Shown: positions 1 to 9,800 of the stretch, in pieces
Numbering within the stretch: position 1 is the stretch's first letter
How the letters are laid out: each line of letters opens with the position of its first letter
Assembly (NCBI RefSeq): GCF_029690045.1
Contig: NZ_CP121464.1
Span: 744,001-808,000, forward strand
Origin: Janthinobacterium rivuli
GTDB taxonomy: Bacteria; Pseudomonadota; Gammaproteobacteria; Burkholderiales; Burkholderiaceae_D
DNA: 64,000 nt
Direction of reading: 5' to 3'
Position numbers and translations under genes: made by a program
Notes under the pieces: model-generated
Told to the model about the DNA's origin: nothing
Database searches by the model: none
What the model saw: only the letters and a program-made list of their open reading frames with translations

Positions 1-39
1 AAGCTGGAAAACTGGCCGCCTGCCGGCCTGGAAAAGTAA
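1..39 (+). CDS. rpoA: RNA polymerase alpha subunit, C-terminal end only
   Basis: The first 39 bases read in frame as the last twelve codons of a protein ending KLENWPPAGLEK followed by TAA. This tail is typical of betaproteobacterial RpoA, the alpha subunit whose C-terminal domain contacts UP elements and activators. The gene starts before the window. rplQ follows on the same strand, as expected for the end of the alpha operon. Confidence 0.85.
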   Translation, partial: KLENWPPAGLEK

Positions 40-58
40 TTCGTAGTTGTAGCAAACT

Positions 59-85
59 GCCTGGGACAGGTGTCCCAGGCTTTTA
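59..85 (+). terminator. Intrinsic terminator or attenuator between rpoA and rplQ
   Basis: GCCTGGGAC pairs perfectly with GTCCCAGGC around an AGGT loop, followed by TTTTATTTTG. It has the form of a rho-independent terminator. Because rplQ usually shares the alpha operon transcript, it may be a partial terminator that lowers rplQ expression. Confidence 0.7.
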
Positions 86-172
86 TTTTGTAGTACCAAA
101 CCGGCCCGCGATGAAGCTTCTGCCTCATTGATCGAAGAGCTGGAATTTAAACACTCACCGAAAGGATTTATC

Positions 173-565
173 ATGCGTCACGGTCACGGCCTCCGTAAAC
201 TGAATCGTACCTCGTCCCACCGTCTGGCAATGCTGCGCAACATGACAGTATCGCTGCTGCGTCACGAAGCGATCAAAACCACCCTGCCAAAAGCAAAAGA
301 ACTGCGCCGCGTTGTCGAGCCAATTCTGACCCTGGGCAAAACCGATTCCCTGGCAAACAAGCGTCTGGCCTTCAACCGCCTGCGCGACCGTGAAATGGTC
401 GTCAAACTGTTCGCTGAACTGGGCCCACGTTTCGCCAACCGTAACGGTGGTTATGTACGTATCCTGAAAATGGGTTTCCGCGTCGGCGATAACGCTCCTA
501 TGGCGTTCGTTGAACTGATGGATCGTCCAGATACGACCGAAGCAGTTGAAGTTGCTGGCGAGTAA
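173..565 (+). CDS. rplQ: 50S ribosomal protein bL17
   Basis: This encodes ribosomal protein bL17 of the large subunit, 130 residues, close to the family norm of about 127. The start [12 protein letters not shown] is the hallmark N-terminus. An AAAGGA ribosome binding site sits 7 bases before the ATG at 173, so the longer in-frame TTG start at 128 is not needed. The body shows the usual RNA-binding pattern, including [16 protein letters not shown] and a C-terminal [11 protein letters not shown] segment. It follows rpoA, as in other Proteobacteria, but a terminator-like hairpin lies between them and a second strong terminator follows the gene. Confidence 0.97.
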   Translation: MRHGHGLRKLNRTSSHRLAMLRNMTVSLLRHEAIKTTLPKAKELRRVVEPILTLGKTDSLANKRLAFNRLRDREMVVKLFAELGPRFANRNGGYVRILKMGFRVGDNAPMAFVELMDRPDTTEAVEVAGE

Positions 566-586
566 TCCCAGTAATTGCATCTGAGA

Positions 587-611
587 AAGCCAGGCCTAGC
601 CTGGCTTTTTT
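587..611 (+). terminator. Rho-independent terminator after rplQ
   Basis: AGCCAGGC and GCCTGGCT form an 8-bp stem with a CTA loop, followed by a run of T. It ends the alpha-operon transcript before dsbD. Confidence 0.85.
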
Positions 612-723
612 GTTTTCTGCTGCAGCTATCCTTGCTGCGGTGTACTATTCTTCTTTCGCGCCGGCCCGGCACAAGCGCTGCCTGCTCCGCGCGTCCTCTG
701 TCGAATGGTCGAAAAGGTAGTTC

Positions 724-2676
724 ATGTCCCGTTTCCCCTCCAGCGCCACCGCGCGCGCCGCTCCCCTGCATCAACTGCTGATCTGGTTTGCCACCTGTTT
801 GCTGCTGGCCATGGCCGTCTTTGGCGCCAGTCATGCCCGTGCCGACGATGAATTCCTCGATCCGGAACTGGCCTTCAAGTTTTCCGCCCGCATGCAGGAC
901 CCGTCCACCATCGCCGTCACGTATGTGATCGCCGATGGCTACTATATGTACCACGAGCGCTTCAAATTTGAAGCCGTGGGCGCCAAACTGGGCACGCCCG
1001 TGTATCCGGCTGGCAAGGTCAAGTTTGACGACACCTTCCAGAAGAACGTGGAAACGTTCCGCAAGACGCTCACCATCACGATTCCTGTGGAAGCGGCCGG
1101 CGCGTTCACCCTGAAGGCGACGGGCCAGGGCTGCTCCGACAAGGGCTTGTGCTATGCGCCGCAGGATGCCACGGCCCAGCTGGTGGGCCGTGGCGGCGGC
1201 CAGAGCATGGCGCCGGGCACAGGTCTGCCGTCGAAATTCGCCTTGCCCGCCGCGCCCGCCGTTGACACGGCGGCCGTCAACGGCCCGCAGGCGCAGGCGT
1301 CGCCTGGCGTGTCCGTGCTGAGCATTCCCCAGGCGAACATCACCAGCACGCCCGAGCCGGTCGCGGCGGCGCCCGTGGCGGCCAGCGCCGCGCCGGCGCA
1401 AAGCGAGATGGGCAAGATCGAAGCGGCGTTGAAGGGTGGCAAGCTGCTCGTTATCGTGCCTCTGTTCATGCTGCTGGGTCTGGGCCTCGCCTTTACGCCG
1501 TGCGTGCTGCCGATGGTGCCGATCTTGTCGTCGATCATCATCGGCGATGGCGCCAAGGTCAGCCGTTCGCGCGGCTTGCTGCTGTCGCTGACGTATGCGC
1601 TGGGCATGGCCATCGTCTACACGGCGCTGGGCGTGGCGGCCGGCCTGGCGGGCGAAGGCCTGGCGGCGCAACTGCAAAACCCGTGGGTGCTGGGTTTCTT
1701 TGCCTTGCTGATGGCGGGCCTGGCCCTGTCGATGTTCGGTTTTTATGAGCTGCAAGTGCCGGCTTTCCTGCAAGGCAAGCTGACGTCCGTGTCGAACCAG
1801 CAATCGTCGGGCCGCCTGGCGGGCGTGTTCGTCATGGGCGCCATTTCCGCCCTGATCGTGGGGCCATGCGTGGCCGCGCCGCTGGCCGGCGCCTTGCTGT
1901 ACATCAGCCAGACGCGCGACGTCGTCATCGGCGGCGGCGCCCTGTTTGCCATGGCGGTGGGCATGAGCGTGCCCTTGCTTCTGGTCGGCGTGTCGGCCGG
2001 CACCTTGCTGCCGCGCGCCGGCGCGTGGATGGATGCCGTCAAGCGCTTCTTTGGCGTGCTGCAGCTGGGCGTGGCCTGGTGGCTGGTCTCGCCTGTCCTG
2101 CCGGGCGCCGTGCAGATGCTGGGCTGGACGGTGCTGTTCGTCGGTTACGGCATGTATCTGCTGGTAGGCAAGAGCGGCGCGAAGAACGTCTGGGTCGCCA
2201 AGGCCTTCGGCCTCGTGTTCGCCGTGCTGGGCGCGATGCAGCTGGTGGGCGTGGCCAGCGGTGGCCGCGACCCGCTGGCACCGCTGGCGCACCTCGGTGG
2301 TGGGCAAGTGCACGCGCAACCATTTACGCGCGTAAAGACCGTGGCGCAGCTCGACGCGGCGCTGGCGCAATTGAATGGCAAGCCGGCCTTGCTGGACTTT
2401 TATGCTGACTGGTGCGTGTCGTGCATCGAGATGGAAAAACTGACCTTTGTCGACCCTGCCGTGCGCGAGAAGATGGGGCAAGCCGTGTTGCTGCAAGTGG
2501 ACGTGACGGCCAATGATGCGGACGATAAGGCCATGCTGAAACGTTTCCAGCTGTTCGGCCCGCCGGGCATCATCATGTTCAACCCGCAGGGACAGGAGAT
2601 CGCCCAATCGCGCGTAATCGGCTTCCAGAACGCCGCCACTTTCCTGACCTCGTTGCGCAAGCTCGACGGGCAATAA
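724..2676 (+). CDS. dsbD: Thiol:disulfide interchange protein DsbD
   Basis: DsbD is an inner-membrane reductant conduit: it passes electrons from cytoplasmic thioredoxin to periplasmic DsbC, DsbG and the cytochrome c maturation path. The 650-residue protein has the full three-part layout. A signal peptide precedes the N-terminal domain with the redox pair C137/C143 (GCSDKGLCY). An eight-helix membrane domain follows, with the two core cysteines C260 (FTPCVLP) and C382 (GPCVAAP). A C-terminal thioredoxin-like domain carries the CVSC active site at 564-567. A Pro/Ala linker of about 60 residues separates the first two domains. It stands alone between two terminators. Its product could supply reductant to the haem ligation system at 12.9-16.2 kb, which is an inference. 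Confidence 0.95.
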   Translation: MSRFPSSATARAAPLHQLLIWFATCLLLAMAVFGASHARADDEFLDPELAFKFSARMQDPSTIAVTYVIADGYYMYHERFKFEAVGAKLGTPVYPAGKVKFDDTFQKNVETFRKTLTITIPVEAAGAFTLKATGQGCSDKGLCYAPQDATAQLVGRGGGQSMAPGTGLPSKFALPAAPAVDTAAVNGPQAQASPGVSVLSIPQANITSTPEPVAAAPVAASAAPAQSEMGKIEAALKGGKLLVIVPLFMLLGLGLAFTPCVLPMVPILSSIIIGDGAKVSRSRGLLLSLTYALGMAIVYTALGVAAGLAGEGLAAQLQNPWVLGFFALLMAGLALSMFGFYELQVPAFLQGKLTSVSNQQSSGRLAGVFVMGAISALIVGPCVAAPLAGALLYISQTRDVVIGGGALFAMAVGMSVPLLLVGVSAGTLLPRAGAWMDAVKRFFGVLQLGVAWWLVSPVLPGAVQMLGWTVLFVGYGMYLLVGKSGAKNVWVAKAFGLVFAVLGAMQLVGVASGGRDPLAPLAHLGGGQVHAQPFTRVKTVAQLDAALAQLNGKPALLDFYADWCVSCIEMEKLTFVDPAVREKMGQAVLLQVDVTANDADDKAMLKRFQLFGPPGIIMFNPQGQEIAQSRVIGFQNAATFLTSLRKLDGQ

Positions 2677-2700
2677 GCCGTCGCTTGTCTCGCGAATAAG

Positions 2701-2725
2701 AAAAAGCCTGCAATGCAGGCTTTTT
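2701..2725. terminator. Bidirectional terminator between dsbD and the Spy-like gene
   Basis: AAAAAGCCTGC and GCAGGCTTTTT form a hairpin with an AAT loop and T tracts on both strands. It sits between two convergent genes and can serve both. Confidence 0.85.
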
Positions 2726-2747
2726 CTATTTCTGCGCCAGTTAAAAC

Positions 2748-3284
2748 TTAACCAGCTTTGGGCTGCTGATGCATGCCATGGTGCCCGCCGCGGTGGTGGC
2801 CGCCGTGCTTGCCGCCAGGCACGCTGTCATCAAACACTTTCTTTTGCTCCGGCGTCAGCACGGCGTAGAAGGTTTTCAGCGAGGCCAGGCGGCTTTCCTG
2901 ATCCGCGATGCGTTCCTTCGACATGGCGATCCATTGCTCCATGCGTTCCGGGGCCGACAGCTTGGCCATCGCTTCGCGCTTGGCTTTCCAGTCGCCCATC
3001 GGTTTTTTCGGCGCGTTGGCGGCCGTGAAAGTGGCCCAGGCCGGTTCTTGCGCGGCCGTCAGCTTCAGCTTGTCGTGCAGACGGGCCTGGTACTTGGCCA
3101 TGCGTTCGGCGGGATTGCTTGCGCGGTGCTGGCCGCGCTGGCCCTCATGTTGCATCTTGCTGCTGGCGGCAGGCGCGCTGGCGGCCGCTTCCTGGGCGTG
3201 GACGGTCAGCGATGCCGCGCCCATGCCGAGCACGCTCATGGCGATGATCAAATTCTTGCGCAGGGTTGTCATTGAGACGTTCAT
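2748..3284 (-). CDS. Spy/CpxP-like periplasmic LTXXQ-motif protein
   Basis: The 178-residue protein has a signal peptide ending near TVHAQEA and a charged helical body. It carries two LTXXQ-type motifs, KLTAAQEPAW and VLTPEQKKVF, which define the Spy/CpxP family of ATP-independent periplasmic chaperones and envelope-stress sensors. The C-terminus is rich in His and Gly (GGKHGGHHRGGHHGMHQ), suggesting metal binding. The start at 3284 is supported by AAGGA seven bases upstream; a second Met four codons in is possible. It is divergent from an OmpR-type two-component system, as cpxP is from cpxRA in enterics, so it is probably a target of that system. This link is inferred. Confidence 0.8.
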   Translation of the reverse strand: MNVSMTTLRKNLIIAMSVLGMGAASLTVHAQEAAASAPAASSKMQHEGQRGQHRASNPAERMAKYQARLHDKLKLTAAQEPAWATFTAANAPKKPMGDWKAKREAMAKLSAPERMEQWIAMSKERIADQESRLASLKTFYAVLTPEQKKVFDDSVPGGKHGGHHRGGHHGMHQQPKAG

Positions 3285-3380
3285 CTGGATTCCTTTGTAA
3301 AAGTGGGGGATGTACATGTTGCTGCACATGAATCCATGGTGGACTCTCCATGTTTCCCCGAAGTGTCCGCTGTCAGACAG

Positions 3381-3430
3381 TTTGTATCTATATGTTTCTT
3401 CGGGTCTTCTATATACAAGACGATACAAAT
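3381..3430. promoter_or_regulatory. Putative response-regulator operator in the divergent promoter region
   Basis: On the minus strand two TTGTAT hexamers start exactly 10 bp apart (within 3409-3430), a spacing typical of OmpR-family tandem sites. A third copy, TTTGTATC, lies at 3381-3388 on the plus strand and forms an inverted repeat with GATACAAA at 3422-3429. The block lies between the Spy-like gene and the response regulator, so it could control both. Function is inferred. Confidence 0.45.
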
Positions 3431-3470
3431 GCGCTGTGCAAGGGCAGGGGAAGTGGGGATAATTCGTACC

Positions 3471-4199
3471 ATGGAACCCACTTCTACAATTCTCATCGTC
3501 GACGATGACCGCGATATCCGCAGCTTGCTGGCGGACTACCTGGAAACGAACGCCTACCGCACCCTGGGTGCGGCAGATGGCACGGCCATGTGGAAAATCC
3601 TCGACGAAACGCGGCCCGACCTGATCGTGCTCGACTTGAACTTGCCAGGCGACGACGGCCTGACCTTGTGCCGCAAGCTGCGCGCCCAATCGACGGTGCC
3701 CGTGATCATGTTGACGGCGCGCAATGAACCGCTGGACCGTATCCTGGGCCTGGAAATGGGCGCCGACGATTATTTGCCGAAACCGTTTGAACCGCGCGAA
3801 TTGCTGGCGCGCATACGCAGCGTGCTGCGCCGCAGCCATGCCATGCCGTCGAACGTGCCGTCGGACAAGGCGCAGCAAATCCGCTTTTCCGGCTGGACCC
3901 TGGACCTGACGGCGCGCCATTTGCTCAATCCCACGGGCTTGGTGATCATGCTGTCGGGCGCGGAATTCCGCCTGCTGCGCGTTTTCCTGGAACACCCGAA
4001 CCGCGTGCTCAACCGCGACCAGCTGCTGAACCTGACGCAGGGCCGCGACGCCGACCCGTTCGACCGCTCGATCGATATCCAGATCAGCCGCCTGCGGCAA
4101 AAGCTCGGTGAAGATGCCCGCTTGCCGCAAATCATCAAGACCGTGCGCAACGGCGGCTACGTGCTGGCCGGCCAGGTCAATGTGGAGCCGCACGCGTGA
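3471..4199 (+). CDS. OmpR-family response regulator
   Basis: The 242-residue protein has an N-terminal receiver domain with the acidic pocket VDDDRD (residues 10-15), phosphoacceptor D55 (VLDLNLPG) and the conserved lysine near 104 (LPKPF). A C-terminal winged helix of the OmpR type follows, ending RQKLGEDARLPQIIKTVRNGGYVL. I chose ATG 3471 because the receiver begins directly after it; the in-frame region from 3303 is noncoding in character. The stop overlaps the kinase start (GTGA). The neighbouring Spy-like gene and RND pump suggest an envelope-stress or drug-response system resembling CpxR or OmpR. The inducer is unknown. Confidence 0.92.
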   Translation: MEPTSTILIVDDDRDIRSLLADYLETNAYRTLGAADGTAMWKILDETRPDLIVLDLNLPGDDGLTLCRKLRAQSTVPVIMLTARNEPLDRILGLEMGADDYLPKPFEPRELLARIRSVLRRSHAMPSNVPSDKAQQIRFSGWTLDLTARHLLNPTGLVIMLSGAEFRLLRVFLEHPNRVLNRDQLLNLTQGRDADPFDRSIDIQISRLRQKLGEDARLPQIIKTVRNGGYVLAGQVNVEPHA

Positions 4200-5554
4200 A
4201 GGCCTTCCTGGGCTCGATGACGGGCAGGGTCTTCATGTTTTTGCTGATCGGCATCGTCGCTTCTGCCGCGCTGACGCAGTGGCTGGCCGTGGGCGAACGC
4301 CAGCGCGCCATCGAGCAATACCGCGACTACCACGCCGTTGAGCGGGCCGAGCAGCTGGTGATGGCGGCCGACGTGGTGCCGCTGGCCTCGCGCGCCGCCT
4401 ATCTGAAAGTGGCCAACAAGGGCAGCGTGCGCCTGGAATTGCGTCCCGACGTCGAGCATGTACCGGGCAAGCCGACGGAATTTTCCATCGCCCTGCAAGC
4501 CAAGCTGGGCGAAGGCTTCAAGGTCAGCGCGCTGGCCGAACGGCCGGCCGCCTGCGTCAAGCCGCGCCAGAGGCCGGGCATGTTTTCCGCCAAGCCATGG
4601 GGCGGCACGTGCGAAAACCTCGACGTGCGCATGCAGGACGGCCACGTGCTGCGCCTGATGGTCTTGCCGCCGCGCCAGCAGCCGCCGTTCAATGAACACA
4701 ACGACTGGATGACCTTGCTGCCTTTCCTGATCAGCATCGCCATCCTCGCCTACCTGGTCACGCGCATGACCATGCGCCCGCTCAAGCAGCTGGCGCAGGC
4801 GGCGAAAGACCTGGGCAACGACATCAACCACCCGCCGCTGACCCTGTCGGGCGCCAGCGAGATCCGCCAGGCCAGCGCCGCCTTCAACGCCATGCAGGCG
4901 CGTATCCGCCAGCATATTTCCCAGCGAACACAAATGCTTGCCGCCATCACGCACGACTTGCAGACGCCGCTGACGCGCTTGCGATTGCGCCTGGAAAAAG
5001 TGGCCGATACGGAATTGTATGACCGCCTGGTGGGCGACCTGTCGGCCATGCAAAGCATGGTCAAGGAAGGGCTGGACCTGGCCCGCTCGATGGACAGCAC
5101 GGAAGCGATGCAGGCGCTCGATCTTGACTCCCTGCTTGACAGTGTTTGCTCCGACGCGGCCGATGCCGGCCAGAAAGTCAGCCTCGGTGGACAGGCGGGC
5201 ATGGCCCTGATGGCGCGTCCGATCGCCATGCGGCGCTGCCTGGTGAACCTGATCGACAATGCCGTCAAATATGGCCAGTACGCGCAGGTCACCGTCGAAC
5301 GCATTCCCGGCGCCGCGCGCATCCGCATCCGCGATGGCGGGCCGGGCATTGCACCAGATCAACTGGCGAAAGTGTTCGAACCGTTTTACCGCATCGAGAC
5401 GTCGCGTTCGCGCGAATCGGGCGGCACGGGCCTGGGCCTGACCATCGCGCGCAATATTGCCGAGCAGCACGGCGCCACGGTTTTGCTGTCTAATCACGTC
5501 GACGGTGGACTGGAAGTTACCCTCATCGTGCCAGAGTATTACGCAGGAAAGTGA
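4196..5554 (+). CDS. Membrane sensor histidine kinase
   Basis: This is the partner of the preceding regulator, 452 residues with a GTG start overlapping the regulator stop. It has TM1 at about 13-30, a periplasmic domain of roughly 140 residues with two cysteines (PAACVKPRQ and GGTCENL) that could form a disulfide, and TM2 at about 172-190. HAMP follows, then a dimerisation box with phosphoacceptor H253 (ITHDLQTPLTRL) and an ATPase domain with N box (NLIDNAVKYG), G1 (DGGPGI) and G2 (GGTGLGL). The architecture is EnvZ/CpxA-like. The RND pump genes begin 87 bases downstream on the same strand. Confidence 0.92.
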   Translation: MKAFLGSMTGRVFMFLLIGIVASAALTQWLAVGERQRAIEQYRDYHAVERAEQLVMAADVVPLASRAAYLKVANKGSVRLELRPDVEHVPGKPTEFSIALQAKLGEGFKVSALAERPAACVKPRQRPGMFSAKPWGGTCENLDVRMQDGHVLRLMVLPPRQQPPFNEHNDWMTLLPFLISIAILAYLVTRMTMRPLKQLAQAAKDLGNDINHPPLTLSGASEIRQASAAFNAMQARIRQHISQRTQMLAAITHDLQTPLTRLRLRLEKVADTELYDRLVGDLSAMQSMVKEGLDLARSMDSTEAMQALDLDSLLDSVCSDAADAGQKVSLGGQAGMALMARPIAMRRCLVNLIDNAVKYGQYAQVTVERIPGAARIRIRDGGPGIAPDQLAKVFEPFYRIETSRSRESGGTGLGLTIARNIAEQHGATVLLSNHVDGGLEVTLIVPEYYAGK

Positions 5555-5641
5555 GCATTTCCGTGCGACAATATTGTGCTTTATGCCCCCTGGCAACTAC
5601 ATTCAACCTGCGGCCCTGCGCTGCAACAGCGTGACAGAACA

Positions 5642-6814
5642 ATGAAAAAGACTAGTCTGGCAATCCTCGTGGGTGCGGCCCTGTGTATCGGTGGCGGCAT
5701 CTGGTATTTCAACCATCAGCCAGGCAAGGTGGCCGGTGGGCAGGATGGCAAAGGGGGCAAGGGCGGACAGGCGCCGACGACGGTGAGCGTGGTCACGCCC
5801 GTGCGCCAGGATGTGCCGATGGTGCTGCAAGCCAATGGCAGCGTGATGCCGATCAGCAGCGTCGATTTGCACCCGCAGACGACCAGCACGATTAGCAAGG
5901 TGCATATCCGCGAAGGCCAGTTCGTCAGGCAGGGAGAGCTGATGTTCACACTGGACGCGCGCAGCGAGCACGCGAATGTCGACAAGGCGCAGGCGCAGGT
6001 CTTGCGCGACCGTGCCTCGGTACAGGACTTCGAGCGCCAGCTCAAGCGCAATCAGGATTTGCTGAGCAAGAATTTCATCGCCCAAGGTGCCGTCGATACC
6101 CTGCAAAGCCAGCTCGACGCGGCACGCGCCTTGCTGGCCGCCGACCAGGCCGCCTTGCGCGCCGCCCAGGTCGATTCCAGCTACACCGTCCTGCGCGCGC
6201 CGCAGGCGGGCCGGGTGGGCGCCATCAATGTCTACGCGGGCAGCCTGGTGCAGCCGACCACGTCGCTCACCAGCATCACCCAGCTCGACCCGATCGACGT
6301 GTCGTTCACCTTGCCGGAAAGCAGCTTGTCCGGCTTGCTGGCGGCGCAAAAGGCGGGCGAGGTGCCTGTCACGGCGCTGTTGTCGGACGCGGGCGGCAAG
6401 CAGCTCGACGGCAAACTGAACTTCATCGACAATGCCGTCGATCCCGCCACGGGCGTGATCAGGATCAAGGCCCGTTTCAATAATGGCGGCACCGATTTGT
6501 GGCCAGGCCAGTACGTCAATACGCAGCTGACCGTGCGCACCCTCAAGGAGGCGCTGGTGATCCCGCAAAACGCCATCATCACGAGTACCGCCGGCACCTT
6601 CGTGTACTCGATGGAAGCGGACAATACGGCCAAGATGCGCAAGATTGCCCGCGTGTATGCATTCGGACCGAATGCCGTCGTCACCGGCCTGGCGGGCGAT
6701 GAAAAAGTCATCGTCGATGGCAAGCAGAACTTGCGTCCGGGTAGCAAGGTGCGCCTGGCGGAAAAACACAAGGCTGCCGATGGCGCCGCTGCAGTGCAGG
6801 GCAAGCCAGCATGA
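5642..6814 (+). CDS. RND efflux periplasmic adaptor (membrane fusion protein)
   Basis: The 390-residue adaptor links an RND pump to an outer-membrane channel. A single N-terminal membrane anchor (about 5-23) is followed by a Gly/Lys linker. Then come the lipoyl and hairpin domains (STISKVHIREGQFVRQGELMF motif region, coiled coil about 115-185), the beta-barrel and the membrane-proximal domain. It resembles MdtA. ATG 5642 is chosen because the signal anchor starts there; the upstream in-frame extension lacks this character. The stop overlaps the pump start (ATGA), showing coupling. A palindrome ACAATATTGT at 5568-5577 precedes it. Confidence 0.92.
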   Translation: MKKTSLAILVGAALCIGGGIWYFNHQPGKVAGGQDGKGGKGGQAPTTVSVVTPVRQDVPMVLQANGSVMPISSVDLHPQTTSTISKVHIREGQFVRQGELMFTLDARSEHANVDKAQAQVLRDRASVQDFERQLKRNQDLLSKNFIAQGAVDTLQSQLDAARALLAADQAALRAAQVDSSYTVLRAPQAGRVGAINVYAGSLVQPTTSLTSITQLDPIDVSFTLPESSLSGLLAAQKAGEVPVTALLSDAGGKQLDGKLNFIDNAVDPATGVIRIKARFNNGGTDLWPGQYVNTQLTVRTLKEALVIPQNAIITSTAGTFVYSMEADNTAKMRKIARVYAFGPNAVVTGLAGDEKVIVDGKQNLRPGSKVRLAEKHKAADGAAAVQGKPA

Positions 6815-9800
6815 ACCTGTCCGAACTGAGCATTCGCCGCCCCGTCATGGTGGTGCTGCTGTCCCTCTCCATCATCCTGGCCGGCGTGCTGGCCTACCTG
6901 CAAATTCCCGTGGCGGCCTTGCCGAGCTACAACACGCCCGTCATCAACGTCAGCGCCGACCTGGCCGGCGCCAGCCCGGAAACCATGGCCTCGTCCGTGG
7001 CCTTGCCGCTGGAAAAACAATTTTCCACCATTTCCGGCCTGAGCCTGATCACGTCCACGAGCACCCTGGGCAATACCTCGCTGACCCTGGAATTTGACGC
7101 CAGCATCAACGTCAACGAGGCGGCCGTCGACGTGCAGGCGGCCCTGCTGCGCGCGCAGCGCCAGTTGCCGACGGAAATGACGGACTTGCCGTCCTACCGC
7201 AAGGTCAATCCCGCCGATGCACCCGTGCTGTTCATCCAGATGACGTCGCCTTCGCTGAACTTGTCGGACCTCAACGATTATGCGGAAAACCTGATCGCGC
7301 CGAGCCTGTCGACCTTGCCTGGCGTGGCCCAGGTTATCGTCAATGGCCAGAAGCGCTTTGCCGTGCGCGTGCGCGCCCGTGCCGACCTGATGAATGCGCG
7401 CAATTTGACGATGGACGAGCTGGCCATTGCCTTGCGCACCTCGAACACGAATTCCCCGCTGGGCATCCTTGACGGCCCCAGCCAGACCCTGACCATCCAG
7501 GGCAATCCGCAAATGATGAAAGCGGCCGATTTTGCCGAACTGATCGTCGCCAGCCGCAACGGCCAGCCCGTGCGCCTGAAGGACGTGGCCGAGGTGGAAG
7601 ACAGCTTTCAATCGATCAAGGCCGTCGGCAGTTTCAATGGCGAGCGTTCGATCAGCCTGATGGTGCAGCGCCAACCGGACGCCAACACCGTGCAAGTGGT
7701 CGATGGCGTGCGCCGTTTGCTGCCGGGCTTCAAGGAGCAATTGCCGCAGTCGATACAGATCAGCCTGGTCAACGACCGCTCGCTGTCGATCCGCGAAGCC
7801 ATCCACGACGTGAATCTGACCCTGGCCCTGACGGTGGTGCTGGTGGTGCTGGTGATCTTTTTGTTCCTGCACCGCGCTGCCGCCACCTTCATTCCGGCCG
7901 TTACCATGCCGATCTCGCTGCTGGGCGCCCTGGCCCTGCTGTACTGGCTTGGCTACAGTCTCGACAACGTATCCCTGCTGGGCATAACCCTGGCCGTCGG
8001 CCTCGTCGTCGACGATGCCATCGTGGTGCTGGAAAACATCGTGCGCCATATCGAGATGGGCAAGAAGCCGATACGCGCGGCGCTGGAAGGGGCGAAAGAG
8101 ATGGGCTTTACCATCATCTCGATTTCCGTCTCGCTGGTGGCCGTGTTCATCCCCATCTTCTTCATGCCGGGCGTGATCGGCTTGCTGTTCCATGAGTTCG
8201 CCGTTGTCGTCTCGCTGGCCGTGCTGGTATCCGCCGTCGTGTCGCTGACCCTGGTGCCGATGCTGGCCAGCCGCTTCCTGCCGGCCGATTCGCGCGAGCA
8301 CAATGACAGCGACCCCAGTCATGGCGAAAAAACCTTTATCGGCCGCCATTTCGAAGCGGGTTTCACGGCATTGCGCAACGGCTACGTGCATCTGCTCGAC
8401 AAGGCACTGGCGCACCGCAACGTGGTGCTGTTCGTTGCCGTGTGTACTTTCGCGCTGACGGTGCTGCTGTACGCGACGATACCGAAAGGGTTCTTCCCCG
8501 AGGAAGACCTGGGCCAGATCCAGGTGAATACGGAAGCGTCGGAAGACATCTCATCTGCGGCATTGCAGGACTTGCAAGCCCGTGTGGCGGCCGTGCTCAA
8601 GGCGGACCCGAGCGTGCAGGATGTGACCTCGTTCGTCGGCGGCGGCAACACGGGACGCATGTTCATGGTCTTGAAACCGCGCAGCGAGCGGCCGAAAATG
8701 CCCGTGGTACTGGAAAACCTGCGCCGCGCGGCGGGTACCGTGCCCGGCATGGCCGTGTATTTCCGGCCCGTGCAAAACTTGCAGCTGGGCGGACGCCAGA
8801 GCAAGAGCCGCTACCAGTACACCTTGCAAAGCGTCAGTCCCGACGCCTTGAATGATTGGGCGGAAAAGTTTATTGCCGGCATGCGCACGGATCCCGCCTT
8901 CCGCGACGTTACCAGCGATTCGCAGATCAAGGGCTTGCAGGCATCGCTCCGGATCGACCGCGACAAGGCCAATCTGCTGGGCGTGCAAATGTCCGACATC
9001 CGCACGGCCCTGTACAGCGCCTTTGGCGAGCGGCAAGTGTCGACCATTTATTCGTCGGCGGCCAGCTATTACGTGATCCTGGAAGCGGCCACGGCCGACC
9101 GCCAGTATGACGATGCGCTCACGCGCGTGTCCGTGCGCAGCAAGACGGGCGAGCTGGTGAAACTGTCGAGTATTGCCTACGTGGAACGCACGATCGGCCC
9201 CACGTCCGTCAATCACCAGGGGCAGTTGCAGGCCGTCACCATCGCCTTCAACCTGGCGCCCGACGTGCCGCTGGGCATCGCCACGGGCAAGATCGACGCG
9301 ATGGCCAAGGACATGAGCTTGCCGGCCTCCATCATCACGCGCTATGGCGGCGACGCGGCCGTGTTCCAGAGCTCGCAAGCGAGCCAGATCATTCTCATCA
9401 TTGCCGCGCTGGCCGTGATCTATGTGCTGCTTGGCGTGCTGTATGAAAGCTATATCCACCCGCTGACCATCCTGGCCGGCTTGCCGTCGGCGGCCGTGGG
9501 CGCGCTGCTGACCCTGCGCCTGTTCGGCATGGACCTGACCATGATCGCCATCATCGGTATCCTGATGCTGATCGGCATCGTCAAGAAAAACGCCATCATG
9601 ATGATCGACTTCGCCCTGCATGCGCAGCGCAACGACGGCCTGGCGCCGGCCGAGGCCATCCGCCTGGCGTGCATCCTGCGTTTCCGTCCCATCATGATGA
9701 CCACGGCGGCGGCCCTGATGGGCGCCTTGCCGATCGCCCTGGGCCTGGGCGCCGGCGCGGAATTGCGCCAGCCGCTGGGCCTGGCCGTGGTCGGTGGCTT

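Noticed and set aside
3303..3470. Longer start of the response regulator
   Set aside because: The in-frame extension overlaps the divergent promoter region and reads as noncoding. The receiver domain starts directly after ATG 3471.
5568..5577. Palindrome ACAATATTGT before the RND adaptor as an operator
   Set aside because: A ten-base AT-rich palindrome is short and has no local regulator of matching type. It was kept only as a remark on the adaptor gene.
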